From contig NZ_AUDE01000011.1 of NCBI RefSeq assembly GCF_000425305.1, positions 109,931-173,930 on the forward strand: a DNA stretch of 64,000 nt. The letters run 5' to 3'. The translations under genes were made by a program, and so were the position numbers. How positions within the stretch are numbered: the first letter of the stretch is position 1; every line of letters begins with the position of its first letter. The notes under the pieces were generated by a model. It saw only the letters and a list, made by a program, of their open reading frames with translations, was not told where the DNA came from and searched no databases. The stretch is from Psychroserpens burtonensis DSM 12212 (GTDB taxonomy: Bacteria; Bacteroidota; Bacteroidia; Flavobacteriales; Flavobacteriaceae). This document shows positions 36,801 through 46,404 of the stretch, in pieces.

Positions 36801-38974
36801 TTAATATTGCGCTCCATTAAACCAAGTGCTTGCAAATTAGCACCAATTAAATCCAGCTCTACAGTTGCTTCTGGCGCAATAGAATCTAAGACGACAAAAG
36901 CATCGAGATTGATATTAAGATTTTCGTCTTTGTATTTTGATAGGACTTTTCCTGTTCCATTCTTTATATTTCCTTTTATTTTAAGGTCTTTTATATGATA
37001 ATTATTAAGCTTAAATTTGGAAACTGTGGCCTCTAGTGTGGCATCTAATGTGTTAATGGTTTTGCCATTTCCTTTTGATTTTATATTTAAACTTAATACT
37101 CCAAACTGAGGGTTGTTAAGTAACTCACTCACTTTGTAATCGTCAATAGTAATTGATGCATCGTACGCGATAGTAATGCTGTTTTTGATACTTCCATCAA
37201 ATGTTGCGATGCCTTGTGTGGTCGTTAACTTCGCTTTCGCGGAAATATCTTGTGGATTACCACTAAAGCTTCCCGAAAGTTTCACATCATTGGGTAGGTT
37301 AATTCCTAAATCTTTTTCATCAATAAATTGTACAATATCTGAACGCTTTGTTTTGACGTAAAACTGCAGGATATCAAACTCCATAATATTAGGGCTAGTT
37401 ATATTTTGAAGCGTTCCATTTGCTGAAATTTGTGTTTTAGTTCCCCAGTTTATCTGCGTTTCACTAAGGTTTATTAAAGCTAAAGTTCCAGATGCATTAA
37501 GATTTCCTGTGAGTTGTTTTTTGCTTAATGTATTGAGGTTTTCATTATTTTTTAATTCTGGTTTAAATTTAAAAAGCTCTGATAACGACAAGCTAAATGC
37601 TTGTAAATTCACATCAACTTTAGATATTTCTGGAGTGTTTATTAATTGAGAAAGCGAGTTGTAATCTAAACGAGCAGCACCTGAAAGGGCATTATTATTC
37701 AATCTAAATAGGAGGCCGTCTAAACGCATTTCTTGGTCTGTAGCTTTAAAATTGACAACAAGCTGCTTGAGGTCTAGACCAGAGATTTCATTGAATTTCA
37801 ATTGATCTATTTTCAATCCACTCTGTTCGTCTTTTAAAATTATATGTTGTGCTTTTAGTGTGAGATTTTTAAGAGCAATTGCATTCGGGTTAAGAAACCC
37901 CTTTTTTGGTTTCGCTTTGCCAATATGGTAACTAATTTGATTGTTTTCTAAATCAATCTCTGCAATATTGATTTTTAGTTGAGGCCATTCAAAAGTTTGA
38001 TTGTCTGGATTGGCGATGTCTTTCGTTTGTTCAACTGTCTGGGCAATGCTATTATTTTTAGTTTCGGTTTGAATTAAAACTTTTGAATCTTTTAACCTGA
38101 TGATATTTATGTTGATGTCCTTATCTGCTAGATTGATTTGTGGAATTTCAGTATAAAATTCTGTGATATTTAAGTCTGCAATAATCTGGTTCGATTGCGA
38201 TTCATAATTAATATCAACATTTTGGAGTGTAACACTTTCCGAAGAAAATTTAGGTAAAGGAACAGCTGATGCGTCGTTATCACTAGCTATTTGTTTTTGA
38301 ATAAACTTAATTTTAGAGTCACTAATTTTAATATGAGATGCGCCAAAAATCATGTTTTCAATATCTATAGTTTCCATATTGGCTTCGAGTTTGCCTATTT
38401 GAAACCTACTATCAATTCCCGTAACTGCATCATTAAACACAATGTCAATAGCACTAAAATTGAGCTTGCCAATTAATAACGGGAGAGGTGTAGAACTTGT
38501 GTCTACAGCAACTGATGTCGTTTTAGCCGGAACAAAAGCATCAATCAGAAATTGGAAATTATATCCAGAAATACTGTCTTTTCTTATGACATTCACGCGC
38601 AAACCGTCCCAATCTAAAGCGTCAACACCAACAGCTTCGCCATTGATGATTTTCCATAATGGAATGTTGGCCTCCAGCGATTTTGAATAGACTAATGTAT
38701 CGCCTTTTTTATCTTCTAGATAGAGATGATCGAGTCGTAAATCGCCATCAAAAGTGATGAATAGTTTGTCTATAGCGACTTTTGTATGGGTTCTGTTGGA
38801 GACGTAGTTTACTGCCTCATTAACAATAATATGTTGTCCCCAAGAGCTTCTCACAAATAGAATAATTAAAAACAGAAAAAGTAGAATACCTAAGAGCACG
38901 CGCAAGGTTCTGCGTAACCAACGGTACTTTTGTTTTTTTTGAGAGTTGCTCTTTATGTTTTCAAGGTTTTCCAA
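33878..38974 (-). CDS. tamB: TamB-domain translocation/assembly protein
   Basis: 1698 residues with one N-terminal membrane helix (about 24-46), a very long beta-rich AsmA/TamB-type groove, and the DUF490/TamB domain in the last ~400 residues (ends IALIFTQEFNQFDELWDAI followed by a Lys/Glu-rich tail). Such proteins bridge inner and outer membranes and are thought to move lipids or help barrel insertion. The only N-terminal start seen is TTG at 38974. It is followed by the TamL-like gene at 3 bp, so they form an operon. Confidence 0.87.
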   Translation of the reverse strand: MENLENIKSNSQKKQKYRWLRRTLRVLLGILLFLFLIILFVRSSWGQHIIVNEAVNYVSNRTHTKVAIDKLFITFDGDLRLDHLYLEDKKGDTLVYSKSLEANIPLWKIINGEAVGVDALDWDGLRVNVIRKDSISGYNFQFLIDAFVPAKTTSVAVDTSSTPLPLLIGKLNFSAIDIVFNDAVTGIDSRFQIGKLEANMETIDIENMIFGASHIKISDSKIKFIQKQIASDNDASAVPLPKFSSESVTLQNVDINYESQSNQIIADLNITEFYTEIPQINLADKDININIIRLKDSKVLIQTETKNNSIAQTVEQTKDIANPDNQTFEWPQLKINIAEIDLENNQISYHIGKAKPKKGFLNPNAIALKNLTLKAQHIILKDEQSGLKIDQLKFNEISGLDLKQLVVNFKATDQEMRLDGLLFRLNNNALSGAARLDYNSLSQLINTPEISKVDVNLQAFSLSLSELFKFKPELKNNENLNTLSKKQLTGNLNASGTLALINLSETQINWGTKTQISANGTLQNITSPNIMEFDILQFYVKTKRSDIVQFIDEKDLGINLPNDVKLSGSFSGNPQDISAKAKLTTTQGIATFDGSIKNSITIAYDASITIDDYKVSELLNNPQFGVLSLNIKSKGNGKTINTLDATLEATVSKFKLNNYHIKDLKIKGNIKNGTGKVLSKYKDENLNINLDAFVVLDSIAPEATVELDLIGANLQALGLMERNIKTGMKIFADFKGNSKNYDISAIIDEGVIVYDNRAYLLGDFNTLVHVEKDTTSISIKNKIIDLNLKSNSDPQTFSKALKEHVLSYFYRDEIIPDTSNTSVNLKLEGKIAQSPLLNDVFLVNVKDLDTISFAINFNENEHQLKANITAPHINYSGNELDSLAFSMNTTKENFNFNLGFKNITAGPLNIPKTVITGSQTNNELSLNFLGYHKGEKLMNVNTKITGDRERLKFTVNSDSLILNNSTWSIPATNAIILVDKDLEFNDFKISKDNQSIEITNQLANITKPHVALDFNNFKISEFFSYLNPEVKLVTGELNGNFILEDLFINTGLLADLSIKKLNVLKTDLGTLSVNGNSLGATNYAFIAALKGGDIDFDLVGDYTVENNKANIDLDFDINEFKMRALNTLSMGEIKSANGSFNGEFKVTGTTKNPLYKGFLNFNDASVIVSKLNTKFTMQNETLNVDNDGFSMTDFTILDEKNNALVLSGEIGTKNFLNPTFNINLKAKNFQGLKATKEDNNIFYGKATFNANAKLTGDLQIPKLSAELTLGSDTDITYVMPSSYANIEERDGVVAFVNRENPDAILTQTEEQTVTIKGFDIETLMKIGKDAAVTVVIDEQTGDHFRASGEGELIFTMVPNGRITLTGSYEISDGHYELNLYNLVNRKFLIAPGSRVTWSGDPFDAKLDVQAIYNLETSASALMAPQISGADPSVKNKYKQVLPFNIYLNIDGELLSPKISFELDMPEEEQGAIGGQVYGRVQQVNAQEGELNRQVFSLLVLNRFYPDAGSDGSSGGFATMARDNLNDAVSGQLNAFSDELLGTSGIALDFGLNSYTDYQGESTTERTQLDVTAQKKLFDDRLIVRVGSEVDIQGNSANGESTPLIGNVSLEYIVSKDGRYRLKGFRKSEFENVIDGQTIVSGIALIFTQEFNQFDELWDAIFKSQNEKKAKLEAEQKTAEEKLKAKEEDTDQSISQKKN

Positions 38975-39367
38975 TCATCAAAGATAAAGACGTAAATGTA
39001 TTATTATTGTCACGAATACGAATAATATTAACGCTGCTAAGACAGAAATTTAACGCAGCTCGATGCTTTTTCAATTTAATAGAGGTTGATTTTTAATGTT
39101 TTCGGTTCTTCCAAGTCTGGTGATTAGGTAGGTGAACTGTCAAAATTAAAACTGGTTACTAGTTGAGGTTTTGCTATTAGTGGGTGTTTTTAGAATGATT
39201 ATGGTTCAACCCAGGAGTAAACTTCTAATAATAATTAATTAAGCGAAGTTATTAAATTGCTTGTAGTAGTCGTTTAGGTCAATTAAGAATATTAATTTTT
39301 TGGTCAAATTGACCTTTAAAATATTTGAAAATCGTTAGTTTAGAACTTTAGTTTTTAAAATCTATTT
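38975..39367. other. 393-bp divergent intergenic region
   Basis: No ORF above about 30 codons looks real. It separates tamB (minus) from the mtfA-like gene (plus). It holds a TATCTTTG match on the minus strand at 38979-38986, too close to the tamB start to be certain, and AT-rich stretches near 39230-39310 containing a 12-bp near-palindrome (GGTCAAATTGACC at 39302-39314). No tRNA or recognisable riboswitch is seen. Confidence 0.5.
39302..39314. promoter_or_regulatory. 13-bp perfect inverted repeat, possible operator
   Basis: GGTCAA and TTGACC are perfect complements around one central base, 54 bp upstream of the mtfA-like ATG. The two half-sites of six bases with dyad symmetry fit a dimeric regulator. 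No regulator gene adjoins it. Confidence 0.45.
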
Positions 39368-40135
39368 ATGCTGTATTATATTATTTTTAGTGCGCTTTTG
39401 GTCTTTATTATTTATGTATTTTTTAAAATGTATTCAAAAAAGACCAAACAATTTCCTTCACACTGGCACATTATCCTAGCTAAGGAAGTAGCGTTTTATG
39501 AGACTTTAGATTCTAATGAGCAAAAACGTTTTCAAAACAGAATGATGCAGTTTTTAGGTGAAGTTTATATTGATAGTGTTGGTTTTGAAATTGAAGAATT
39601 AGATAAAATTTTAATCGCTTCGAGTGCTGTTATACCTGTGTTTGGATTTAAAGATTGGCATTATCCAACGGTCACAGGCATTATCATTTATCCAGATAAT
39701 TTCAATGAAGATTTTCAGTTTTCAGATAAGGATGGATCAAAACAAATTGCAGGAGTTGTGGGAACAGGTCGCCTAGAGAAAAAAATGATTTTATCTCGAA
39801 AGGCTTTGCATCACGGATTCAAGAATTCAAATGATAAGCGCAATACGGCTATTCATGAATTTGTACATCTCATTGATAAAATGGATGATAATGTCGATGG
39901 GGTTCCCGAAGTCTTGATGCAAAACACATATGCGATTCCATGGTTGAAACTAGTACATGATGAGATGGAAGCCATCAATAATGATAGATCAGATATTAGA
40001 GCTTATGGAGGCACACAACAAGCTGAATTTTTTGCGGTGGCATCAGAGTACTTTTTTGAAAGTCCAAAACTAATGAAACGCAAGCATCCACAATTATATA
40101 AGATGATGTCTGATTGTTTTAGGGTTACTTTTTAA
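39368..40135 (+). CDS. MtfA-like zinc peptidase (M90 family)
   Basis: 255 residues: an N-terminal membrane helix (about 1-20), then the M90 domain. The zinc motif is HEFVH near residue 158, with the third ligand probably the Glu in AEFFAVASEYFFE near 217-229. In enterobacteria MtfA binds the repressor Mlc; there is no Mlc here, so only the peptidase part is claimed. Monocistronic, divergent from tamB. Confidence 0.85.
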   Translation: MLYYIIFSALLVFIIYVFFKMYSKKTKQFPSHWHIILAKEVAFYETLDSNEQKRFQNRMMQFLGEVYIDSVGFEIEELDKILIASSAVIPVFGFKDWHYPTVTGIIIYPDNFNEDFQFSDKDGSKQIAGVVGTGRLEKKMILSRKALHHGFKNSNDKRNTAIHEFVHLIDKMDDNVDGVPEVLMQNTYAIPWLKLVHDEMEAINNDRSDIRAYGGTQQAEFFAVASEYFFESPKLMKRKHPQLYKMMSDCFRVTF

Positions 40136-40177
40136 ATTAGGCATTAGGCACTTCAAATTTTATTTTCTTCAGAAATT

Positions 40178-42412
40178 TTAAACCTTCAAACCAGTCTTAT
40201 GTTTAATTAAATATTTCACGAAGGGTTGCTTGGTCATTATTTGTCCAGTTGCTGCTTTTATGGCGTTAGCCAAAGCGCCTCCAGCTGGTGGTAATCCTGG
40301 TTCGCCTAATCCTGTTGGTGAGAGATCATTTTCTACAAAGTAGGTGTTCACTACAGGTGTTTCTTTCATCCTAATCAAACGATAAGTATTAAAGTTAACA
40401 TCTTGAGGTTTGCCGTTTTTAAACGTGAAATCACCATACATCGCATGACCAATGCCGTCAATAACACCACCTTCAATTTGGTTTTTTGCACCAGTTGGGT
40501 TGACGACGATTCCGCAATCTACCGCAACAGTTACTTTTTCAACGACTGGTAATCCGTTTTGGAGTGTAATATCAACGACTTCTGCGACATGTGTATTGTG
40601 ACTATAGTACGCCGAGAATCCTTGATGAATTCCCTCTTTAGTATTTCCCCAATTACTTTTTTCGACAGCTAATTTAATGGCGTCTGTCATTCGCTTCGCA
40701 GAATATTGAATATTAGGATCTTCGCCATCTTTGACGTTTTTAAGCAAGTCTAAACGCAGTTGTACTGGATTTGTTTCAAGAAGATCTGCAAGTTCATCAA
40801 AAAAACTTTGCTCAGCAAATGCTAGAAAGTTGGTGTAAGGCGCTCGCCAAGCACCTGTTGTAATATTACTTTGGTAATTTCCAGATTCTACTTTATAATT
40901 TTTAATGGCTCCAGCAGGAAAGAAATGTGGTATTAGTCCATACATATTGGAGTTAATAGCAGCTTCTTTTAAATGATAACCTGTCACTTTCTTGTCTTTT
41001 ATTGAAGCAGCAATTCTATAGGAAATAGCAGGTCGATAAACACCTAATGACATGTCGTCTTCTCTGGTGGAAATCAACTTAACAGGTTTTTTGATCTTAT
41101 TTGAAATTTCTGCTACTTCATAAACAAAATCGCCATAGAGACGCCTTCCAAAACCACCACCCATACGGGTCATATTCACATGAATATCTTCAAGATTGCG
41201 ATTTAATAATGAAGCCACAACCTTCGCTGCTGCTTCTGGAGTTTGTATAGGTCCAACTAAATGTACTCTTTCATTTGTAACATCAGCGAAAAAATTCATA
41301 GGTTCCATGCAGTTGTGAGGAAGGAAAGGTGATTCGTAAGTACGTTCTAAAACTTTGTCAGCTTCAGCAAATGCCTTCTTGATATTACCGTCTTCACGCC
41401 TTGTATCTAGATTTTTACCATCTAAAATTTTAACGAGTTCGTCGTTATGCATTTCAGTACTCTCAATTAAAGAATCATCTTTCCATATGGCTTTTAAGGC
41501 TTTTTTACCCTTTATAACATCCCAAGTGGTTTTTCCAATTACTACGACTTTATCTGTTTTGCTTAATTGTACACTCCAATGCGCAGATGGATCAAAACTA
41601 TCTTGATTTAAATAGTTTCTTGCTTGTTCTCCAATAGTAATTACATCGACAACGCCAGGTAAGGCTTTGGCTTCAGAACTATCATATGATTCTAAAATTT
41701 GCCCAAAAGCAGGAGGTCGCAGTACAGAAGCATACAGCATTCCATCAACTTTATAATCTAAACCAAATAAGGATTCACCTGTGATTATTTTTTCAACATC
41801 TACGTTAAGAGCATCTTTTCCTATGATTTTATAGTCTTTGCTTTCTTTTAAAGTTACATTTTCAGGGACTTCAAGATGAGCAGCTTCATTGACCACATTG
41901 CCATAACCAAGTTCGTCACCATTAGCGTTTTTTATAATGCCTTGTGATGCTGAGCACGAAGCTGGTTCAACATTCCATTTTATAGCTGCTGCATTAATGA
42001 GCATTTGTTTTGCTGTCGCTCCTGTTTGACGAAGAGCATCCCAGCCAAATCTAATTGACTGACTTCCACCAGCCACTTGTCTTGTGAAGTTATTAGTATC
42101 TAAAACACCTTGTTCAACAGAAACATGTTTCCATGGCACGTCAAGCTCTTCAGCAATGATCATTGGCATTGACGTTTTTACACCTTGTCCAATTTCAGGA
42201 TTAGGAGAGAATATGGTGACGTATCCATTTTCAGCAATTTTTATAAATGCATTAAAATCTTTAAAGTTTAATTTTGAGATGTCCACTGGTGGAGTTGCAG
42301 TTTCGGAACAAGATGTCAAAAAATTGAATCCAATTAAAAGTCCGCCAGAGGCTAGGGCAGAAGTGCGAAGAAAATTACGTCTGCTAAAAGTTAATTTGTT
42401 TTGATTTCCCAT
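40178..42412 (-). CDS. Tat-exported molybdopterin-binding oxidoreductase (IorB-like)
   Basis: 744 residues. The N terminus is a Tat signal (SRRNFLR at 10-16) followed by a lipobox-like LTSC (Cys35). The body is the molybdenum-hydroxylase large subunit as in isoquinoline 1-oxidoreductase beta: MGGGFGRRLYGDFV near 402, and the catalytic Glu in GEPGLPPAGGALANAI near 710. It would hydroxylate an aldehyde or N-heterocycle at the periplasmic side of the inner membrane. Its [2Fe-2S] partner is encoded 11 bp upstream. The natural substrate is unknown. Confidence 0.87.
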   Translation of the reverse strand: MGNQNKLTFSRRNFLRTSALASGGLLIGFNFLTSCSETATPPVDISKLNFKDFNAFIKIAENGYVTIFSPNPEIGQGVKTSMPMIIAEELDVPWKHVSVEQGVLDTNNFTRQVAGGSQSIRFGWDALRQTGATAKQMLINAAAIKWNVEPASCSASQGIIKNANGDELGYGNVVNEAAHLEVPENVTLKESKDYKIIGKDALNVDVEKIITGESLFGLDYKVDGMLYASVLRPPAFGQILESYDSSEAKALPGVVDVITIGEQARNYLNQDSFDPSAHWSVQLSKTDKVVVIGKTTWDVIKGKKALKAIWKDDSLIESTEMHNDELVKILDGKNLDTRREDGNIKKAFAEADKVLERTYESPFLPHNCMEPMNFFADVTNERVHLVGPIQTPEAAAKVVASLLNRNLEDIHVNMTRMGGGFGRRLYGDFVYEVAEISNKIKKPVKLISTREDDMSLGVYRPAISYRIAASIKDKKVTGYHLKEAAINSNMYGLIPHFFPAGAIKNYKVESGNYQSNITTGAWRAPYTNFLAFAEQSFFDELADLLETNPVQLRLDLLKNVKDGEDPNIQYSAKRMTDAIKLAVEKSNWGNTKEGIHQGFSAYYSHNTHVAEVVDITLQNGLPVVEKVTVAVDCGIVVNPTGAKNQIEGGVIDGIGHAMYGDFTFKNGKPQDVNFNTYRLIRMKETPVVNTYFVENDLSPTGLGEPGLPPAGGALANAIKAATGQIMTKQPFVKYLIKHKTGLKV

Positions 42413-42423
42413 GATTATTTAGC

Positions 42424-42885
42424 TTAAGACATTTTTTTCGCAGCTAGAGCTACTGCTTTTTCTATTCGGTTATAACTTGCACATCTACATAAATTACCAT
42501 TCATGGCATTTCTTATCTCTTTGTTATTTGGGTTTGGGTTTTGCTTCAAAAATGATGTAGCTGTCATAATTTGACCAACTTGACAATAACCACATTGCGG
42601 CACGTCTAGCTCTTTCCAAGCCTCTTGTACTGGATGTAACTTGTCCTTAGCGAGCCCTTCTATGGTTGTAATATTGGCACCATCCAAACTAGCTATAGGA
42701 ATGGAGCAGCTTCTTACAGCAGTGTCATCAAGATGCACAGTGCAAGCGCCACATTGAGCTATGCCACATCCAAATTTAGTGCCTACCAAATTAAGTTCAT
42801 CTCGAAGTACCCAAAGTAAAGGTGTGTCTTCATCAACAGTTACGCTAACTGCTTTTCCGTTTATCTTTAGATTATAACTTGCCAT
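42424..42885 (-). CDS. [2Fe-2S] subunit of the second molybdenum hydroxylase (IorA-like)
   Basis: 153 residues from the ATG at 42885, which is the first good start. The two clusters are seen: CGIAQCGACTVHL with a later Cys (40-61), and CGYCQVGQ plus GNLCRCASY (100-141). No own signal peptide, so it probably travels with the Tat-exported partner. It is followed 11 bp later by the large-subunit gene. Confidence 0.87.
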   Translation of the reverse strand: MASYNLKINGKAVSVTVDEDTPLLWVLRDELNLVGTKFGCGIAQCGACTVHLDDTAVRSCSIPIASLDGANITTIEGLAKDKLHPVQEAWKELDVPQCGYCQVGQIMTATSFLKQNPNPNNKEIRNAMNGNLCRCASYNRIEKAVALAAKKMS

Positions 42886-42948
42886 AGCCAAAATATATTT
42901 ATATAAAGTTAAAGAATATTTGCTTTAAATGAACTGTGAGTTAACTTT

Positions 42949-43530
42949 TTATAGTGAATTCAGGAAATTTTGATACTCTTCTTGAGTGTCTATATCAATT
43001 AATTTTTCACTAGTAATAGAAATGACTTGGGTTTTGTATGCGTTTAGAAAATATTTTGCGCCTTTATCGCCTCTTAATTGCTGAAGTTGTTTAAAAAATA
43101 GCTTCGGAAAAATAGCTGGTACACCCGTATTATTTAAATATTTTGATGCAGAAATTTTAGTTGGATTTTTTTCGTAAGAAGTTACTAACATATTGAGATA
43201 ATTGTAATCTACTTTAGGTTGGTCACCCAGCATAATTAAAACCGCATCAAAATGTTTGTCCTCAATAAAATTGATACCTTCAACAATACTAGAGCTTAAC
43301 CCTTCTTCATGTTTATCGTTAGGTATTGTTTCAATATCATATTGTGATATGGATTTATAAATTTTTTTAGCATGAGCACCTAGAACACAAAAGACTTTAT
43401 TTGAATTAGATTGTAGGGCGCTTTCAATGCTTACACCTAAAAGGGTGGTATCGCCAACGGGTAATAGCTGTTTTGCAGTTCCCATTCTAGTTGAGCTTCC
43501 TGCACTGAGAATGACTAGGGCTATATTCAT
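42949..43530 (-). CDS. MobA/MocA-like nucleotidyltransferase
   Basis: 193 residues of the NTP-transferase GT-A fold. The nucleotide loop is LSAGSSTRMGTAKQLLP at 8-24; LGDQPKV near 98 provides the metal-binding Asp. It resembles the molybdenum cofactor cytidylyltransferase MocA, which makes MCD for hydroxylases of the xanthine dehydrogenase family. It lies 63 bp upstream of the iorA-like gene and is probably its maturation partner. Confidence 0.82.
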   Translation of the reverse strand: MNIALVILSAGSSTRMGTAKQLLPVGDTTLLGVSIESALQSNSNKVFCVLGAHAKKIYKSISQYDIETIPNDKHEEGLSSSIVEGINFIEDKHFDAVLIMLGDQPKVDYNYLNMLVTSYEKNPTKISASKYLNNTGVPAIFPKLFFKQLQQLRGDKGAKYFLNAYKTQVISITSEKLIDIDTQEEYQNFLNSL

Positions 43531-43533
43531 TTT

Positions 43534-45081
43534 TTAAGAGGCGTAGTTCCCTAAGTATTTAGTTTTTATAATTTGATCAACAGGTGTGTTATTTATTTTA
43601 CTCTCCAACCAAGAAATAACATCCAAATATAAAAAGGCACGTCTTTCAAAAGGATGGTCTTCATACTGTTTGAGAGTTGCATGTAATTCTTTAAAAGCTT
43701 TTTTAAGTTCGTGTGGGTAGATATCTTGTAATCCTTTAATGAATTTAATCATCTCTTTTTGAACTTCATGAAGATCATTCATCTTAATCAGAAACTTATA
43801 AGTGCTTCTAAGTAAGGTTTCTAAGTGGTAGTCCAGCCCTGCTTCGTAATGCGCTACAAGATTTAAAACTCTTGAGAAACACAATAAATCTTCACGCATT
43901 GACAGTGATTTATTTGAAATAATCTTATCTAAGTATTTTATACATTCTTTATTGTTTCCTGCTCCAAAATGGATACTGGCAAATTTGTAGTAAAACACCA
44001 TTTTATGGTGATCGTCAATTTTATTTTGAAAGCGGATTAAGTCTTTTTCTATCTTCGGAATCAAATCTAAACCATCCTTGAAACTTCCATCGATAAAGTG
44101 CTTGTTGATTTCGTGAAAATTTAAATACAAGAAGATTAGTGTTTGTGTATTTTCATCCTTCGGAAAAGATTTGTCTTCAACTTTCAATTTTAGATTTGAA
44201 AGAAGCGCTACGAATTTTGGTTTATTTCTAATAAAAAAGATGGCCTCTAATAAATAATTATTCCCTTTCAAGAAAAATACAGGATTTAATTGAATCATAT
44301 TAGGGTATTCTTCAAATAAATCAACCCATTTGGAAGCATACTTATAGCAATTTTTGAAATCTTGAAGGAGGAAGCTATACCATAAATGCGCATTATACAA
44401 CCATAGTTTTTCCCTAAAACCTAGATTTTGAATCTTATATTTAGGCAATCTTGCTTTAAAGTAAGCTGTTACCTCTTGGCTCTCTTCTTCGCTTTTTACA
44501 TATCCTGTTTTTAAAATAATACTGTACAACTGTAGCGATAAGTTAGATAGCTTGCTCGCTGTAACATTAAGACTGCTCAACTCTTTTGCTTGAATCGTTA
44601 GTTCATCTGCTCGGGTATTTATGCTTCTTGTGATGTATTGTGCTTCAATTATTTTTTCGAGTTCTACAATTTCAAAAGCAAGATTTTTTTCTTCATTGAT
44701 AATAGCAACATCTTTAGCTTTATCCAAAATTTTTAAACTCTGCTTATATAAGCCTTTATGATATAAAATTGAAGCAAAGTCGAGTTGTTCTCTTATTTGA
44801 GAACGTATGTTTTGATGAGAAGGATTTAGTTTTAAACTAACTAGAATTTGTTTGTATAAGTGTGCCTTTACATTAGCTAACTGCAGCTTTTTTACAATTC
44901 CACTTTTTAAAATGATAGTTTCATCATATACTTGGGCCTTATCAAGCAGATTGAAAAGATTTAAGAATTTAGAATCAGAATTTACGTCAAGACGTCCAAC
45001 ATACAACTTAAATTGTCGTTTTTCAGATTTAGTTAAGGATTTAACTAATAGAAATAAATTATCTTTTTGACCCTTCGTCAT
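43534..45081 (-). CDS. large helical-repeat protein, function unknown
   Basis: 515 residues from the ATG at 45081. It is almost all alpha-helix by composition, with repeated 30-40-residue blocks rich in Leu, Lys and Tyr (for example ASILYHKGLYKQSLKILDKAK) that look like TPR-type units. No catalytic motif, signal peptide or membrane span. I have no function to offer; conserved Bacteroidota protein by appearance. It ends 3 bp before the MocA-like gene, so may be co-transcribed. Confidence 0.65.
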   Translation of the reverse strand: MTKGQKDNLFLLVKSLTKSEKRQFKLYVGRLDVNSDSKFLNLFNLLDKAQVYDETIILKSGIVKKLQLANVKAHLYKQILVSLKLNPSHQNIRSQIREQLDFASILYHKGLYKQSLKILDKAKDVAIINEEKNLAFEIVELEKIIEAQYITRSINTRADELTIQAKELSSLNVTASKLSNLSLQLYSIILKTGYVKSEEESQEVTAYFKARLPKYKIQNLGFREKLWLYNAHLWYSFLLQDFKNCYKYASKWVDLFEEYPNMIQLNPVFFLKGNNYLLEAIFFIRNKPKFVALLSNLKLKVEDKSFPKDENTQTLIFLYLNFHEINKHFIDGSFKDGLDLIPKIEKDLIRFQNKIDDHHKMVFYYKFASIHFGAGNNKECIKYLDKIISNKSLSMREDLLCFSRVLNLVAHYEAGLDYHLETLLRSTYKFLIKMNDLHEVQKEMIKFIKGLQDIYPHELKKAFKELHATLKQYEDHPFERRAFLYLDVISWLESKINNTPVDQIIKTKYLGNYAS

Positions 45082-45228
45082 CAACAAGTTTTTTGTTTAA
45101 CTATTTGTTTTTCAGTAGTTAAGTGAATGTTTTGTATTTTGAACATCGTAAAATTCATTTAATAGGCTTGTGTAATTACAAGTTGAAAATATACATTCGA
45201 TAGAGAATACGAAAATATATTTTGATAA

Positions 45229-46404
45229 ATGTCAGATAATAACATAAAAATCTTCGATACAACATTACGCGACGGTGAGCAGGTTCCAGGGTGTAAACTT
45301 AATACAGAACAAAAAGTGGTCATTGCAGAGCAACTAGATAAGTTAGGTGTAGATGCGATAGAAGCAGGTTTTCCTGTGTCTAGTCCAGGTGATTTTAAAT
45401 CGGTTCAGGCTATTTCTAAAATTGTAAAAAATGCAACAGTTTGCGGATTGACAAGAGCCGTAAAAAACGATATAAAGGTCGCTGCGGAAGCCTTGAGATA
45501 TGCTTCCAAACCAAGAATACATACTGGAATAGGAACGTCAGACTCTCATATTATTCACAAATTTAGAACGAACAGAGTCGATATTATACAGCGCGCTTTT
45601 GACGCCGTTAAATATGCGAAATCATTTGTTGAAGATGTAGAGTTTTATGCTGAAGATGCTGGAAGAACAGAAAACGAATATTTAGCAAGAGTTTGTGAAG
45701 CAGCAATTAAAGCAGGAGCAACAGTGTTGAACATTCCTGATACGACAGGGTACTGTTTGCCGAGTGAATATGGTGCTAAAATAAAGTACCTAAAAGAACA
45801 TGTAAAAGGCATTGAGAAAGCCATTTTATCATGTCATTGCCATAATGATTTAGGACTAGCGACAGCAAATTCTATTGAAGGTGTTATCAATGGGGCTAGG
45901 CAAATAGAATGTACTATTAATGGAATAGGGGAACGTGCAGGAAATACGGCTTTAGAAGAAGTGGTGATGGTATTAAAACAACATCCATATCTTAATTTAG
46001 ATACTAATATTAAAACTGAAATGCTCTACGGAATGAGCCAATTAGTATCTGATAGTATGGGGATTTATACGCAGCCAAATAAGGCTATTGTTGGTGCTAA
46101 TGCATTTGCTCACAGCTCTGGAATTCATCAGGACGGAATGATTAAAAATCGTGGAACTTACGAAATAATTAACCCTAAAGATGTCGGTGTTACAGAGTCT
46201 GCAATTGTGTTGACAGCCAGAAGCGGTAGAGCGGCATTGGCTTATAGAGCAAAGAATGTTGGTTATGAATTAACCAAACTTCAATTAGATGATGTGTATG
46301 CCAACTTCTTAAGTTTTGCAGATAGGAAAAAAGAAATCAATGATGGAGATATCCATCAAATTATAGAAACTAGTAAGGTGTATAGACAAATTATTTCAGC
46401 ATAA
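45229..46404 (+). CDS. leuA: 2-isopropylmalate synthase
   Basis: 391 residues. The DRE-TIM barrel begins [14 protein letters not shown] (8-21), and the zinc motif [11 protein letters not shown] near 203 and [10 protein letters not shown] near 300 are clear. The ~120-residue LeuA regulatory domain that binds leucine is absent, so feedback control must differ or be missing. It condenses acetyl-CoA and 2-oxoisovalerate in the first committed step of leucine synthesis. leuC follows with no gap. Confidence 0.9.
   Translation: MSDNNIKIFDTTLRDGEQVPGCKLNTEQKVVIAEQLDKLGVDAIEAGFPVSSPGDFKSVQAISKIVKNATVCGLTRAVKNDIKVAAEALRYASKPRIHTGIGTSDSHIIHKFRTNRVDIIQRAFDAVKYAKSFVEDVEFYAEDAGRTENEYLARVCEAAIKAGATVLNIPDTTGYCLPSEYGAKIKYLKEHVKGIEKAILSCHCHNDLGLATANSIEGVINGARQIECTINGIGERAGNTALEEVVMVLKQHPYLNLDTNIKTEMLYGMSQLVSDSMGIYTQPNKAIVGANAFAHSSGIHQDGMIKNRGTYEIINPKDVGVTESAIVLTARSGRAALAYRAKNVGYELTKLQLDDVYANFLSFADRKKEINDGDIHQIIETSKVYRQIISA

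Noticed and set aside
38979..38986. -7 box for tamB
   Set aside because: It matches the consensus but lies 5 bp before the TTG start, so the leader would be almost absent; kept only as a note.
45100..45228. leucine leader or T-box before leuA
   Set aside because: No Leu-rich leader ORF or T-box-like stems were found; the only stem is five base pairs.
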